Program-made: the position numbers and the translations under genes
NCBI GenBank assembly: GCA_039820545.1
Contig: JBCBPW010000017.1
Coordinates: 1 to 64,000, forward strand
Source: JALEFZ01 sp039820545
GTDB lineage: Bacteria > Bacteroidota > Bacteroidia > J057
Reading direction: 5' to 3'
Length of the DNA stretch: 64,000 nucleotides
The notes under the pieces: model-generated
Told to the model about the DNA's origin: nothing
The model's database searches: none
What the model saw: the letters and a program-made list of their open reading frames with translations, nothing else
Part shown: piece by piece, positions 9,341 through 17,593 of the stretch
How the letters are laid out: each line of letters starts with the position of its first letter
Numbering within the stretch: the stretch's first letter is position 1

Positions 9341-10361
9341 ATTTTCTAGTGGCTTCATAGATTTTTTCAATCGCACTGATAGAACGCATGCCTTCGAAGC
9401 CGTCTACCGTATCCTTTTCTCCTGTTCGGATCTGACGGATAATGGCTTTGACGACCTTATCATGGTTGGAGCTTGTTCCCTGATATTTACCATAGGCATT
9501 GGGCTTATCGGTATACTCGATACCCTCTTGTAGCGGAAAGCCTTCTACATCCCAAAACTCGATCTTATTGAGGTACTTTCCACCGATTTTGATGGTTCCT
9601 TTTTCTCCTACAATGGTGATAGATCCCTCGTAGTTCTTGTTGTAGACACAAGTAGTCCAGACCAATGAGCCCATAGCGCCAGAGCTAAATTTCAGGGTGA
9701 CGATACCTGAATCCTCTGTTTCGATGTTATGGTTTTGGGTCTCTGCCAAACCATGTGCTTCGACTACATCTCCACACCACCAAACCAGTAGGTCGATGAA
9801 ATGAGAAGCTTGCGTAAATAGTGCTCCTCCTTCCTGCTCAATGCTTCCTCTCCAGACTGAGTCGTCATAGTATCCTTGGTAGCGATTCCAGAGGATGTCG
9901 CATTTCACCATGAAGATTTTACCTAGTCGACCACCATCGATGGCTTCACGCGCGAGCTTCACGGGTACGTTGTAACGATTCTGCTTGACAACCCAAAGCT
10001 TCACCTCATTCCTGTAGGCTGCTTCATTCATGTCCATGCAGTCCTTGACTGTCAAGGCCATCGGCTTTTCTACTAGGACGTGAAACTTATGTTGTGCTGC
10101 TTGGATCGCCATTTCCTTGTGCAGTGCATGGGGCGTCGCAATATCTATGATATCAGCTTGAACCTCACGGAGCATCTGCTCATAGTCTGTAAAGTAGGGG
10201 ATATTATATAACCGAGCTTGCTCACGCGCTTTATCCTCGTCTGTATCACAGACAGCGACGATTTCTGCATCTGGTTCTGCATCTAGAACAGCTACATGGC
10301 GCCGTCCGATGTTGCCGCAACCCACGATGGCAAATTTTATAGGTGAAGTAGTCATATTCAT
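9327..10361 (-). CDS. Gfo/Idh/MocA oxidoreductase, WlbA/WbpB-like UDP-sugar 3-dehydrogenase
   Basis: The 344-residue protein has an N-terminal NAD-binding fold with GCGNIG at residues 14-19 and the family hallmark EKP at residues 98-100. QNRYNVP in the middle is a feature shared with WlbA-type enzymes acting on UDP-GlcNAcA. These enzymes oxidise C3 of the sugar and are often recycled with 2-oxoglutarate. Neighbours encode the acetyltransferase and DegT aminotransferase of the same three-step route. Two methionines (codons 1 and 3) could serve as start. I infer a role in making a 2,3-diacetamido-2,3-dideoxy-uronic acid donor; the substrate assignment rests on neighbourhood as well as motifs. 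Confidence 0.82.
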   Translation of the reverse strand: MNMTTSPIKFAIVGCGNIGRRHVAVLDAEPDAEIVAVCDTDEDKAREQARLYNIPYFTDYEQMLREVQADIIDIATPHALHKEMAIQAAQHKFHVLVEKPMALTVKDCMDMNEAAYRNEVKLWVVKQNRYNVPVKLAREAIDGGRLGKIFMVKCDILWNRYQGYYDDSVWRGSIEQEGGALFTQASHFIDLLVWWCGDVVEAHGLAETQNHNIETEDSGIVTLKFSSGAMGSLVWTTCVYNKNYEGSITIVGEKGTIKIGGKYLNKIEFWDVEGFPLQEGIEYTDKPNAYGKYQGTSSNHDKVVKAIIRQIRTGEKDTVDGFEGMRSISAIEKIYEATRKYVTT

Positions 10362-10388
10362 TTGTGTTTAGTCTATCGCGTTCCACCT

Positions 10389-11846
10389 TTACTTGGTAGA
10401 AACTTCTATTAGTTCTGGGCTATTGTTCCACATCCCAACATCATAAGTCGCATAAAAATGTTCTGAATGTATCTCTTTCCCTTGATCTATGCTTAATTCC
10501 AATAGATTCTCCTTCATGTTTACACGCTGTGCTACCCCACTGTTCAAAACAGTCTCTACATAATCCGCACAGCTTTCTACATAAAGGGCAAAGTTTTGCT
10601 TTCCTTCCCTCAACGCATCGTACAGAGTAGTCGAATAAATACTTACATGATAGTCACAGACTCTAAACATAGATTTTAGATCTCCTGTGACGGTTTCTAC
10701 ATTTTCCAGGGCCTCGATAGCGGCATAGATTTCACGCTGTTCGTTAGGATGGTTTTTTACCCAGATATATGCTTTTTGCCCCTTGACCTTTAGATCCGCA
10801 TGCAGCCACTGAATGTATTCGATGAAAGGCTCATGTAAAAAAGTTTGCGTGGTGAACAAAATCAAGGGTTTTCCATCTGCTTTGGCTTGCTTTCCCTTTT
10901 CCATGATTTCAGGATCAACATCTCCTGTATCAAAGTGGTAATATCCTATAACTTGAGTCTGTTTGGGGCTATACTCGACTCCTTGAGCCAAAGTCTCCTT
11001 CCAGTACGCACCATACGTCCAAATCTGATCTGCAAAAAGCGCACGTTCCACAACAGGTGCGACTTTGGGAGGATAAACATAGAAAATATCTTCTGTGGAA
11101 ATTAATCCATGCTGCAACTCAATGACCTCTACTCCTGCCCTTTTCATGGCGAGAATCTCTCCCTCCTTATGATAATGACAGATCACCAACGCCTTCTCAC
11201 ATGAGATGTAGGAGAGTAAAAATGACCAGATTCGGTAAGTATTCCAGAATTGCTCAAAGGCAAATTTTACCATCACTTGATGCTCTTCCTCCAAGCCTAG
11301 AGCTGCTTCGATCCGTGCATAAGCTTTTTGCAGTGCCTCGTACAACTGTGCGGCTTCATCAGAAATAGGCAGGAGGTAAGGTTCTGCGTACAAGGCCTGA
11401 AGCTGAATATCAAAAGATCTATGAGGGAGTGTTTTGAGAGGCGTATTCTGCACGTAGAAAAAACGATCATTTCCCAAATCCTTCATGATGCGCTCCAAGT
11501 ATTGAGATACCTTCTCTCCCTCATCATTTTCCACCATTCTTCCAGGCTCTAGGACCAACCAAGGCCTATGCATCCCTTTTACTTCTTGTAGATCCCAATC
11601 CTCCATGACAGATCTGGACCTACGAAAACGAGCCAGCCATTGCTTGATTCGGTAGTACCGTTTGATACGACTCAGGGAATTACCAAAGGGTGTCTTCCAG
11701 TTGTAACCTACCTTCAAACCATCCTGCACTACTTTGAGCAGATTGAATTCTTCACAATCAAAGATTGCCGGATCATCAAAGGCGGTATAGAAGGCCTCAT
11801 TGAACTCTGCAAATGTAATATTTACAGCAGGTTTGGAAAAACTCAT
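10389..11846 (-). CDS. Orphan glycosyltransferase-like protein of the surface-carbohydrate type
   Basis: No named family could be assigned with confidence to this 485-residue protein. The centre contains VICHYHKEGEI followed by VEVIELQHGLIS. An E-x-QHG motif marks GT-B proteins related to CDP-glycerol transferases and several surface-carbohydrate proteins. Downstream, IWVKNHPNEQ and VSIYSTTLYDALREGK resemble the donor-side HP and S-x-x-E regions of that fold. There is no signal peptide or clear membrane segment. The start overlaps the upstream DUF4910-like gene by four bases. It probably transfers a rare sugar or a nucleotide-activated group to the growing glycan; a nonulosonate transferase is a reasonable guess given the neighbouring genes. 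Confidence 0.55.
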   Translation of the reverse strand: MSFSKPAVNITFAEFNEAFYTAFDDPAIFDCEEFNLLKVVQDGLKVGYNWKTPFGNSLSRIKRYYRIKQWLARFRRSRSVMEDWDLQEVKGMHRPWLVLEPGRMVENDEGEKVSQYLERIMKDLGNDRFFYVQNTPLKTLPHRSFDIQLQALYAEPYLLPISDEAAQLYEALQKAYARIEAALGLEEEHQVMVKFAFEQFWNTYRIWSFLLSYISCEKALVICHYHKEGEILAMKRAGVEVIELQHGLISTEDIFYVYPPKVAPVVERALFADQIWTYGAYWKETLAQGVEYSPKQTQVIGYYHFDTGDVDPEIMEKGKQAKADGKPLILFTTQTFLHEPFIEYIQWLHADLKVKGQKAYIWVKNHPNEQREIYAAIEALENVETVTGDLKSMFRVCDYHVSIYSTTLYDALREGKQNFALYVESCADYVETVLNSGVAQRVNMKENLLELSIDQGKEIHSEHFYATYDVGMWNNSPELIEVSTK

Positions 11847-13147
11847 ATAGTCGGTACGTTAGAAGGGTGGATCAGTAAACCCGAATCTTTGAGTCGCTGG
11901 ATCGGAATCTGGTAATCCCAAGCAGGATAACCTTGCCAGTCAGCCATCTCAATTAAGTCTTTGGTTCCATCTGCAAAGCTCAGCAAGTGCAACATCATGG
12001 GGACTTCGAGATTGCGCTTTGGATTTCCTCCCATCGCATAGTAAAGGCCTCTTTTACCAAGTTGAGGTTCGCAGTAGGGCTGGGTATTGATATAGGTATC
12101 ATTGAGTTCGAGTACATCTACAATTCTACTATACACATCTACTGTCCTTGCCATCGCCTCAAAAGAGACAAACGATTTATTGTCTTTGGAGGTGTGGTAC
12201 TCAGGATACTGCAAATACATGGAGCGGGTCACAGATCCTACAGGCAGATTAAACCCAGGCGAACAATACTGGCGCTCATCGCTCCCCCCAATAGCAAACT
12301 CAATCACACGGTAAGGCTCCTCTTGATTTTTGAGGACGTGCTCGGCTGCACGATCAGCCAAGCTTGTCCGATACTTGGAACGCTTATAGGTAAACATCCC
12401 ATCATCTCCTACACAAGTAAGTACATAACCTGCGATCGTTTTTTGCTTCATATGCTGCCCATGATCAAAGAGATAATTGATGATTCCGATCGTTTCAGGG
12501 GCAAAGACAAAGCGATACGTATATTTTCTTTGGGGTAATAAGGCAATGTATTGGTATAGAAATGCGGCAACAAGTGGCCCCGAAAGCTCATTATTAGCCA
12601 TGCTAGGATGACAGATGTAGGTAGAGAATAAAATTTCCTCTTCTGTTTCTCCTGGCAAGACCAGATCTCCATAGGTCAAATGGCCAGGTTCAAGCGTAGC
12701 ATCAATCACAACTTCATATTCTCCTTCATGAGGAAGGGTATCATATACATTTTGTGACAGACAAAATCCCCAGCGCTCCTTGTAGTAAGAAGTCATGTAG
12801 GGAATTGCATCGGGCATCTCGGGCAATGTGTAGAGATGAGGGGCCAATTCCTCCCAGCTCATTTTGGCTTGAATAGGCGTAGCATAACCTAGTACATGTA
12901 AATTATGCTCCTGAAAATCAGCTACCCTTCTGCCATCAGGTGTCAGGATGTAGGCTTCTCGTATGTTCCATTCCTTAGGAATAGTCCAGTCAAATACCTC
13001 TCTTCCTGTAGGGACTTCGTGCACCTCTAATGGAATGATCTCCTGGAGAATAGCCAATGTCTCTCTTACACCATCTCCTGTCAAACTCCGACAGATGGGC
13101 CAAAGTCGATCAAAGAAAGCTTCTATATTTTTAGGGGTCAACTCCAT
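11843..13147 (-). CDS. DUF4910 / DUF2172 aminopeptidase-like protein
   Basis: The methionine at 13147 (MELTPKN) is the chosen start because it sits one base past the preceding stop; the frame opens further upstream at 13192. The 434-residue product matches the zinc-peptidase-like family with an inserted domain and a C-terminal winged helix. Candidate metal ligands lie in YICHPSMANNELSG, in the segment GGSDERQY and in YHTSKDN. The C-terminal 90 residues look like the helix-turn-helix part (GTKDLIEMADW and KDSGLL). Members occur repeatedly in polysaccharide and flagellin-glycan loci with unclear function. It may deacylate or hydrolyse an amide on a sugar intermediate rather than cut peptides. 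Confidence 0.72.
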   Translation of the reverse strand: MELTPKNIEAFFDRLWPICRSLTGDGVRETLAILQEIIPLEVHEVPTGREVFDWTIPKEWNIREAYILTPDGRRVADFQEHNLHVLGYATPIQAKMSWEELAPHLYTLPEMPDAIPYMTSYYKERWGFCLSQNVYDTLPHEGEYEVVIDATLEPGHLTYGDLVLPGETEEEILFSTYICHPSMANNELSGPLVAAFLYQYIALLPQRKYTYRFVFAPETIGIINYLFDHGQHMKQKTIAGYVLTCVGDDGMFTYKRSKYRTSLADRAAEHVLKNQEEPYRVIEFAIGGSDERQYCSPGFNLPVGSVTRSMYLQYPEYHTSKDNKSFVSFEAMARTVDVYSRIVDVLELNDTYINTQPYCEPQLGKRGLYYAMGGNPKRNLEVPMMLHLLSFADGTKDLIEMADWQGYPAWDYQIPIQRLKDSGLLIHPSNVPTI

Positions 13148-13148
13148 A

Positions 13149-14102
13149 TCAATTGCTTCGAGAGTATTCTGTGAGATGAGGAAACTGATCATTGAGTTCC
13201 TGGATCACCTTGGGATTAAAAATCTCTACTCCTGCCTGATTCAAATGGTGGTGATCATAAAAGTGATGTCGAGAATGTAAACTCTCTACCTGTGTGTGAT
13301 CTATGAGCAAAGGATTTTCCTGAACCTCAGATGCCAATCGTTGTACCTCTGCCAAGAAATCTTTGATTTTCCGATAATCGTATTCACGTGGTAAGGGATG
13401 GGAGACCATGACCACCTCAATCTGTTCTGTCTGACAAAAAGTAAGCAACTGTTGAAAAGCTCGAACCTGAGCTGGTCGGAAAGTTAAGTTTCCCAATTGA
13501 TAGTCTACTTCCTTTTCCACAGAGTCTCTTCTTTCTACAAATCCTTTCCCGACGTAGCGTTTGTCTTCAAACTCAGGATCGCTCCCTCTAGACAATAGCC
13601 TTAAGGTCAGCATATTCACTGCACGAATATCTTTTAATTTCCACGCAATCCTACAGGCAGTCCAATTGGAAGAGACATTTTGAATCAAATCTGAACTGGA
13701 CTCGAATCCATCAGAATAAAATGCACCAGGGAAAAGATCTAGTAGCAGTACCGTCCCTTTTCTTCCTCTCAGATAATGGCGTGCTAGCTCATAAGATTGG
13801 ACCATACTTTGAGCGCTCGTACCCAAATTGAAAGCTTTCCATCCTCCCTTTTCAAACAACCTAGGATCATAATCCTGACGAGCCATAGAAGAACCTATAA
13901 TCACTAGCTTAGGATCTACTTCTCCATCGAACTCTTCAAACTTTTCGTAGGCATCTCCCCCCTTCATACTCAATCCTTGGCTCACACGATAGATCATTGG
14001 GTTTCCACCTACTGGGATATAGTAGAGTATAGCACAACCAGATAGATAGAGTCCCACGCTAGCTGCTATAAATATTAATCCATTGATGATCAATCTCTTC
14101 AT
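13149..14102 (-). CDS. Membrane-anchored SGNH-hydrolase-like protein, MBOAT partner
   Basis: The 317-residue protein starts with a hydrophobic segment (residues 5-28) that contains LSGC at 20-23, so it is either a lipoprotein or an N-terminally anchored protein facing the periplasm. The SGNH family nucleophile motif appears as IIGSS with Ser71, and a late DHHHLNQAG near residue 285 supplies the Asp/His pair. Proteins of this kind (AlgJ, AlgX, DltD-like) work with an MBOAT acyltransferase to place acetyl groups on a polysaccharide. The MBOAT gene lies only 3 bases upstream. I infer the periplasmic half of an O-acetylation system; the exact acceptor is unknown. Confidence 0.68.
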   Translation of the reverse strand: MKRLIINGLIFIAASVGLYLSGCAILYYIPVGGNPMIYRVSQGLSMKGGDAYEKFEEFDGEVDPKLVIIGSSMARQDYDPRLFEKGGWKAFNLGTSAQSMVQSYELARHYLRGRKGTVLLLDLFPGAFYSDGFESSSDLIQNVSSNWTACRIAWKLKDIRAVNMLTLRLLSRGSDPEFEDKRYVGKGFVERRDSVEKEVDYQLGNLTFRPAQVRAFQQLLTFCQTEQIEVVMVSHPLPREYDYRKIKDFLAEVQRLASEVQENPLLIDHTQVESLHSRHHFYDHHHLNQAGVEIFNPKVIQELNDQFPHLTEYSRSN

Positions 14103-14105
14103 ATA

Positions 14106-15548
14106 CTAAAATTGAAAGTAGATGAATTCAACTTCTCCAAAATATCCCAAAATGAGAATCCCACTCAGGATGCTTGCAAAGATACCCATAGCATAAGCAA
14201 TAGGCTTACCCTCTCTTAATTTTTTGATCTTTCTGTCCATGATAGGATCAGCAAATGCAAAAGTGATAAGAGTGAAAGCCGTGACTAACCAAGTTAGCCC
14301 TCCTGCCTGATTGATCGTCTCACGAATCATTTCTACACTCATCGTAAGTGGCAACTCTACCACAGATCTGATGACAGTTATCGCATCTTCCAAAGAATTT
14401 GCGCGGAAGAATACCCAAGCCAACAAGGTTAGATGAAAAGTGGTGCCTATGGCCAAGATACTTTTGAACTGGGGGGGCATCCCTCGGAATTGAGCAAATG
14501 GCAAGCGCTTCCACAGTATCTCTGCTACCAAATAGCTTCCGTGCAATGCGCCCCAAATCAAAAAAGTCCAGTTGGCTCCATGCCAAAATCCGCTTACCAC
14601 AAATACGATGAATAGATTCAGGAACCACCTAACTTGAGGAACGCGATTACCTCCTAACGGGATGTAGAGATAGTCTCTAAACCAAGTCGAGAGGGAGATG
14701 TGCCATCTTGACCAAAATTCTCGAATGGACTTGGAAAGATAGGGCGTACGGAAATTCTCCATGAGGTCATATCCCATGACTCTGGCGGCTCCAATAGCAA
14801 TATCAGAGTAACCTGAGAAATCACAGTATATCTGAAAGGCGAAGAAATAGGTAGCAAGGAGCAAAGCCAATCCATTTTCATCTCCAGGGCTTGCGTAGAT
14901 TTCATTCACATATACGGCCAAGCGATCTGCAATCACGACCTTCTTAAAAAAGCCCCATAGCATCTGCTGCAAACCACTGACGACACGTTGATAGTCAAAA
15001 TCAAAGGTCTGGCGTAGTTGTGGAAGCAGGTGGGTCGCACGTTCGATAGGCCCTGCCACCAATTGCGGGAAGAAGGAAACATATAAGGCAAAACGGCCCA
15101 GGTTTTTCTCTGGTTCCAGTTTTCCATTGTACACATCGATCGTGTAGGAAAGGGTCTGAAAGGTATAGAAAGAAATCCCTACGGGGAGTAGTAACTGGAA
15201 AGTAGGTACATCTGCCATGATATTCCAGCTATCCAATAATGCCCTTGTCTCTCCACTAAAAAAGTTCCAGTATTTGAAGAAAAATAATAACCCAAGATTT
15301 GAGAGAAGAGAAAGATATAAAAAGAGCCTGCGTTTCTTCTTTTCCTGAATTCTGACCATCTGTCTCGCTGCAAAGTAATCTACCAAAGTCGAGAAAACGA
15401 TCAGGATGATATACTCTGCCTTCCAGCACATGTAAAAATAATAGCTGGCTCCCAATAAAAGCACCCATCGATACTTGGGACTCAGGGCGAAATAGAGTCC
15501 CACTATGACAGGAAAAAATATGAGAAAATCCAGTGAGTTGAATAACAT
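14106..15548 (-). CDS. MBOAT family membrane O-acyltransferase, AlgI-like
   Basis: This 480-residue multispanning protein belongs to the MBOAT family and is close in length to AlgI. The active-site histidine lies in SGFWHGANWTF (His323) and a second conserved histidine in FWSRWHISLS (His283). QIYCDFSGYSDIAIG and NFRTPYLSKS are further family blocks. Such proteins pass acyl groups from the cytoplasm across the membrane to a periplasmic acetyltransferase. The adjacent SGNH-like gene is the expected partner. Together with the AlgD-like dehydrogenase at the operon end, this suggests an O-acetylated acidic polysaccharide, although alginate polymerase genes (Alg8/Alg44) are not in the window. Confidence 0.88.
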   Translation of the reverse strand: MLFNSLDFLIFFPVIVGLYFALSPKYRWVLLLGASYYFYMCWKAEYIILIVFSTLVDYFAARQMVRIQEKKKRRLFLYLSLLSNLGLLFFFKYWNFFSGETRALLDSWNIMADVPTFQLLLPVGISFYTFQTLSYTIDVYNGKLEPEKNLGRFALYVSFFPQLVAGPIERATHLLPQLRQTFDFDYQRVVSGLQQMLWGFFKKVVIADRLAVYVNEIYASPGDENGLALLLATYFFAFQIYCDFSGYSDIAIGAARVMGYDLMENFRTPYLSKSIREFWSRWHISLSTWFRDYLYIPLGGNRVPQVRWFLNLFIVFVVSGFWHGANWTFLIWGALHGSYLVAEILWKRLPFAQFRGMPPQFKSILAIGTTFHLTLLAWVFFRANSLEDAITVIRSVVELPLTMSVEMIRETINQAGGLTWLVTAFTLITFAFADPIMDRKIKKLREGKPIAYAMGIFASILSGILILGYFGEVEFIYFQF

Positions 15549-15594
15549 GCTGCTAAAAGGGATCTGGACTAGAAAAATGGGAAGGTTAAATGAT

Positions 15595-16656
15595 TTATGA
15601 TTCCTGGATCATTCGCCACTGTAGCAAATCATCTTCTTTGATAGCTTCAGTAGTGGCCTTTCCAAGCACTTCCTCATAGTGTCGGGGACTCACTCCATGT
15701 GCAGGTCGCTTCCAAGTCAGATCTTCCTTTGTCAGCACATGCCCCGCAGGAATGTCACGCGTCGCCACCAAGCTCCGACGGGCATTTTGTCGAGACTTAT
15801 CCTCCGATGCCAAAGGCTTCTTGTCAAAGTCTCCTAATAAGCCAAATACTTCGTCCATTTTCTTGAAGAACACCTTCAAATCTTCCTTATCCATCGCATG
15901 ATAATGGTCATTGCCAGGAAGGGTCTTGTCATGGGTAAAGTGCTTCTCAATGATGCGAGAGCCCAATAGGGTGGCAATCTTCAGTACCTCCATCTCCCCT
16001 GGAAGGGTGTGGTCAGAATAGCCGAGAATCGTCTCAGGAAACTTACGCTTGATATCCAGCATCATGCCTAGGTTTGCATTCTCATCCTTTGTAGGATAGT
16101 TGAGGATACAGTGCATGAGGCAGAGTGGGTTACCTTTGGATTGAATTAGCTCCACGGCTTCCTGGACCTCATATAGATAGGAGGCCCCAGTAGAGAGTAA
16201 AATGGGCTTACCAAAATCACATTGATACTCGATGAAAGGAAGATTGGTCAAGTCTGAGGAGGAAATCTTGAACACATCCATCAGGTCGTTGAGAAAAGTC
16301 GCAGACTCCACATCGAAGGGGGTAGACATAAACTCAATACCCGCCTGATCGCAGTATTTTTTCAAGTCTTCATATTCCGACTTCCAAAACTTATCATACT
16401 TCTGAAAAAGCTCAAACTGACTTGTGGTGGGCTCTTTTGTAATATCCCAATAGTAAGGAGAATGTTTGGATGCCAACGTTTTGGCCTTGTAAGACTGAAA
16501 CTTGATGGCGTGTGCCCCGCCTTCCGCTGCTTCATCGACTAGTCGCTTGGCAAGCTCCATTGATCCCTCGTGGTTTACGCCAGCTTCAGCAATGATATAG
16601 GGGCTCTGTAGGTGGTGAGGAGGGAGTTGTTGGGCGAATATTTCTTGGAGTTTCAT
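15595..16656 (-). CDS. NeuB-family nonulosonic acid synthase (PEP condensing) with SAF domain
   Basis: The methionine at 16656 (MKLQEIF) is the likely start; the frame opens 14 codons earlier at 16698 with no supporting features. The 353-residue protein has the NeuB barrel (IIAEAGVNHEG, KFQSYKA, GYSDHT, IEKHFTHDK) followed by an antifreeze/SAF-like domain over the last 65 residues (NARRSLVATRDIPAG). It condenses phosphoenolpyruvate with an N-acyl hexosamine to give a nine-carbon acid. Motifs do not distinguish sialic, legionaminic or pseudaminic acid with certainty, though the resemblance is to SpsE/LegI-type proteins. It lies next to an SDR, a class III aminotransferase and an SpsF-like nucleotidyltransferase. 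Confidence 0.87.
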   Translation of the reverse strand: MKLQEIFAQQLPPHHLQSPYIIAEAGVNHEGSMELAKRLVDEAAEGGAHAIKFQSYKAKTLASKHSPYYWDITKEPTTSQFELFQKYDKFWKSEYEDLKKYCDQAGIEFMSTPFDVESATFLNDLMDVFKISSSDLTNLPFIEYQCDFGKPILLSTGASYLYEVQEAVELIQSKGNPLCLMHCILNYPTKDENANLGMMLDIKRKFPETILGYSDHTLPGEMEVLKIATLLGSRIIEKHFTHDKTLPGNDHYHAMDKEDLKVFFKKMDEVFGLLGDFDKKPLASEDKSRQNARRSLVATRDIPAGHVLTKEDLTWKRPAHGVSPRHYEEVLGKATTEAIKEDDLLQWRMIQES

Positions 16657-16682
16657 TGGGTTAATCGTGTTTGTGTGGGTGT

Positions 16683-17504
16683 TTACCATGCAGTCCATCC
16701 TCCTTCTACCAGGAGATTATGGCCTGTGACATAAGTAGAAGCGTCTGAAAGGAGGAATACGAGCGCAGGTGCTACCTCGTGGTTATAGCTCATGCGCTCC
16801 ATGGGTGTAAACTGCGCGAAGTTCTTTTCGAACTGATCCTCATGATGGTTCCACACACCATGTGGCGTGATTTGATTCACACGCACACCTTTGTTGGCCC
16901 AGTAAGTAGCCAGATATTGGGAGAGGGCCATGACACCTCCTTTGGAAGCAGAGTAAGCGGCTGGTGAGCCCATACTTGTGCCTTTATAAAGGTTTTGATT
17001 GGGGGCTACTACGCTGTAGGTAGAGGGAATATTCACGATAGCACCACCCCCATTTTGAGACATCCAGCTACCGATGACTTGGCAAGTCAGGAAGGTTCCC
17101 TTAAGGTTGGTTTCGACTACTGCATCCCAGTTGGCTTCGGTATAGTCTTCAAATTTTTCAAAGAAGGCATGCGTCTTGTTCTGGTGCCCGTTGACTAATC
17201 CATCAATCTTCCCGAATGCCTTGAGGACTTCCTCCCTCAGCATTTCCACAGAAGATTTGTCTCCCACATCTATGCCGACCCCCAGCATGGCACGTCCGTG
17301 TTTCTCTTCCAGTGCTTTTGCTTTTGCTTGAGGGTCACTCTTGGGAATATCTGCTACGACCACGTGTGCACCAAACTGTGCGGCCGCCTCACAAAAGGCC
17401 CTTCCAATCAGGCCACAGCCTCCTGTGATGATCACGACCTTATCATTGAGGTCAAATTTTGCCTTAAAATCGACTGAATTGGGATCCGTCGTTCTTGCAA
17501 TCAT
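16683..17504 (-). CDS. SDR family NAD(P)-dependent oxidoreductase
   Basis: The 273-residue protein is a classical short-chain dehydrogenase. A Rossmann motif TGGCGLIG sits at about residues 27-34, and the catalytic Ser-Tyr-Lys set is visible as PSTYSV followed by AYSASKGG. The C-terminal substrate loop ends in VEGGWTAW. It lies between the NeuB-family synthase and the class III aminotransferase, so it probably oxidises or reduces a hydroxyl or keto group on a nonulosonate precursor or on the finished acid. A plausible reading is that it forms the keto group that the neighbouring aminotransferase uses. Cytoplasmic; no signal peptide. Confidence 0.83.
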   Translation of the reverse strand: MIARTTDPNSVDFKAKFDLNDKVVIITGGCGLIGRAFCEAAAQFGAHVVVADIPKSDPQAKAKALEEKHGRAMLGVGIDVGDKSSVEMLREEVLKAFGKIDGLVNGHQNKTHAFFEKFEDYTEANWDAVVETNLKGTFLTCQVIGSWMSQNGGGAIVNIPSTYSVVAPNQNLYKGTSMGSPAAYSASKGGVMALSQYLATYWANKGVRVNQITPHGVWNHHEDQFEKNFAQFTPMERMSYNHEVAPALVFLLSDASTYVTGHNLLVEGGWTAW

Positions 17505-17522
17505 GTTGTTTGTGTTGTTTAG

Positions 17523-17578
17523 GAGAACCGAGACAAGAGAGCCGAGACGTGAGACAGGAATCTCTTTTCTCGGTTCTC
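17523..17578 (-). repeat. Intergenic inverted repeat (stem-loop) between SDR and aminotransferase genes
   Basis: The arms GAGAACCGAG (17523-17532) and CTCGGTTCTC (17569-17578) are perfect 10-base complements separated by 36 bases. The loop itself contains related GAGAGCCGAGAC and GTGAGAC words, so the segment looks like a dispersed intergenic repeat rather than a simple terminator. No U-tract follows the stem on the minus strand. It sits in the 89-base gap inside an otherwise tightly packed operon and might tune relative expression or mRNA decay. Confidence 0.6.
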
Positions 17579-17593
17579 TACTCTCGCCTCTGA

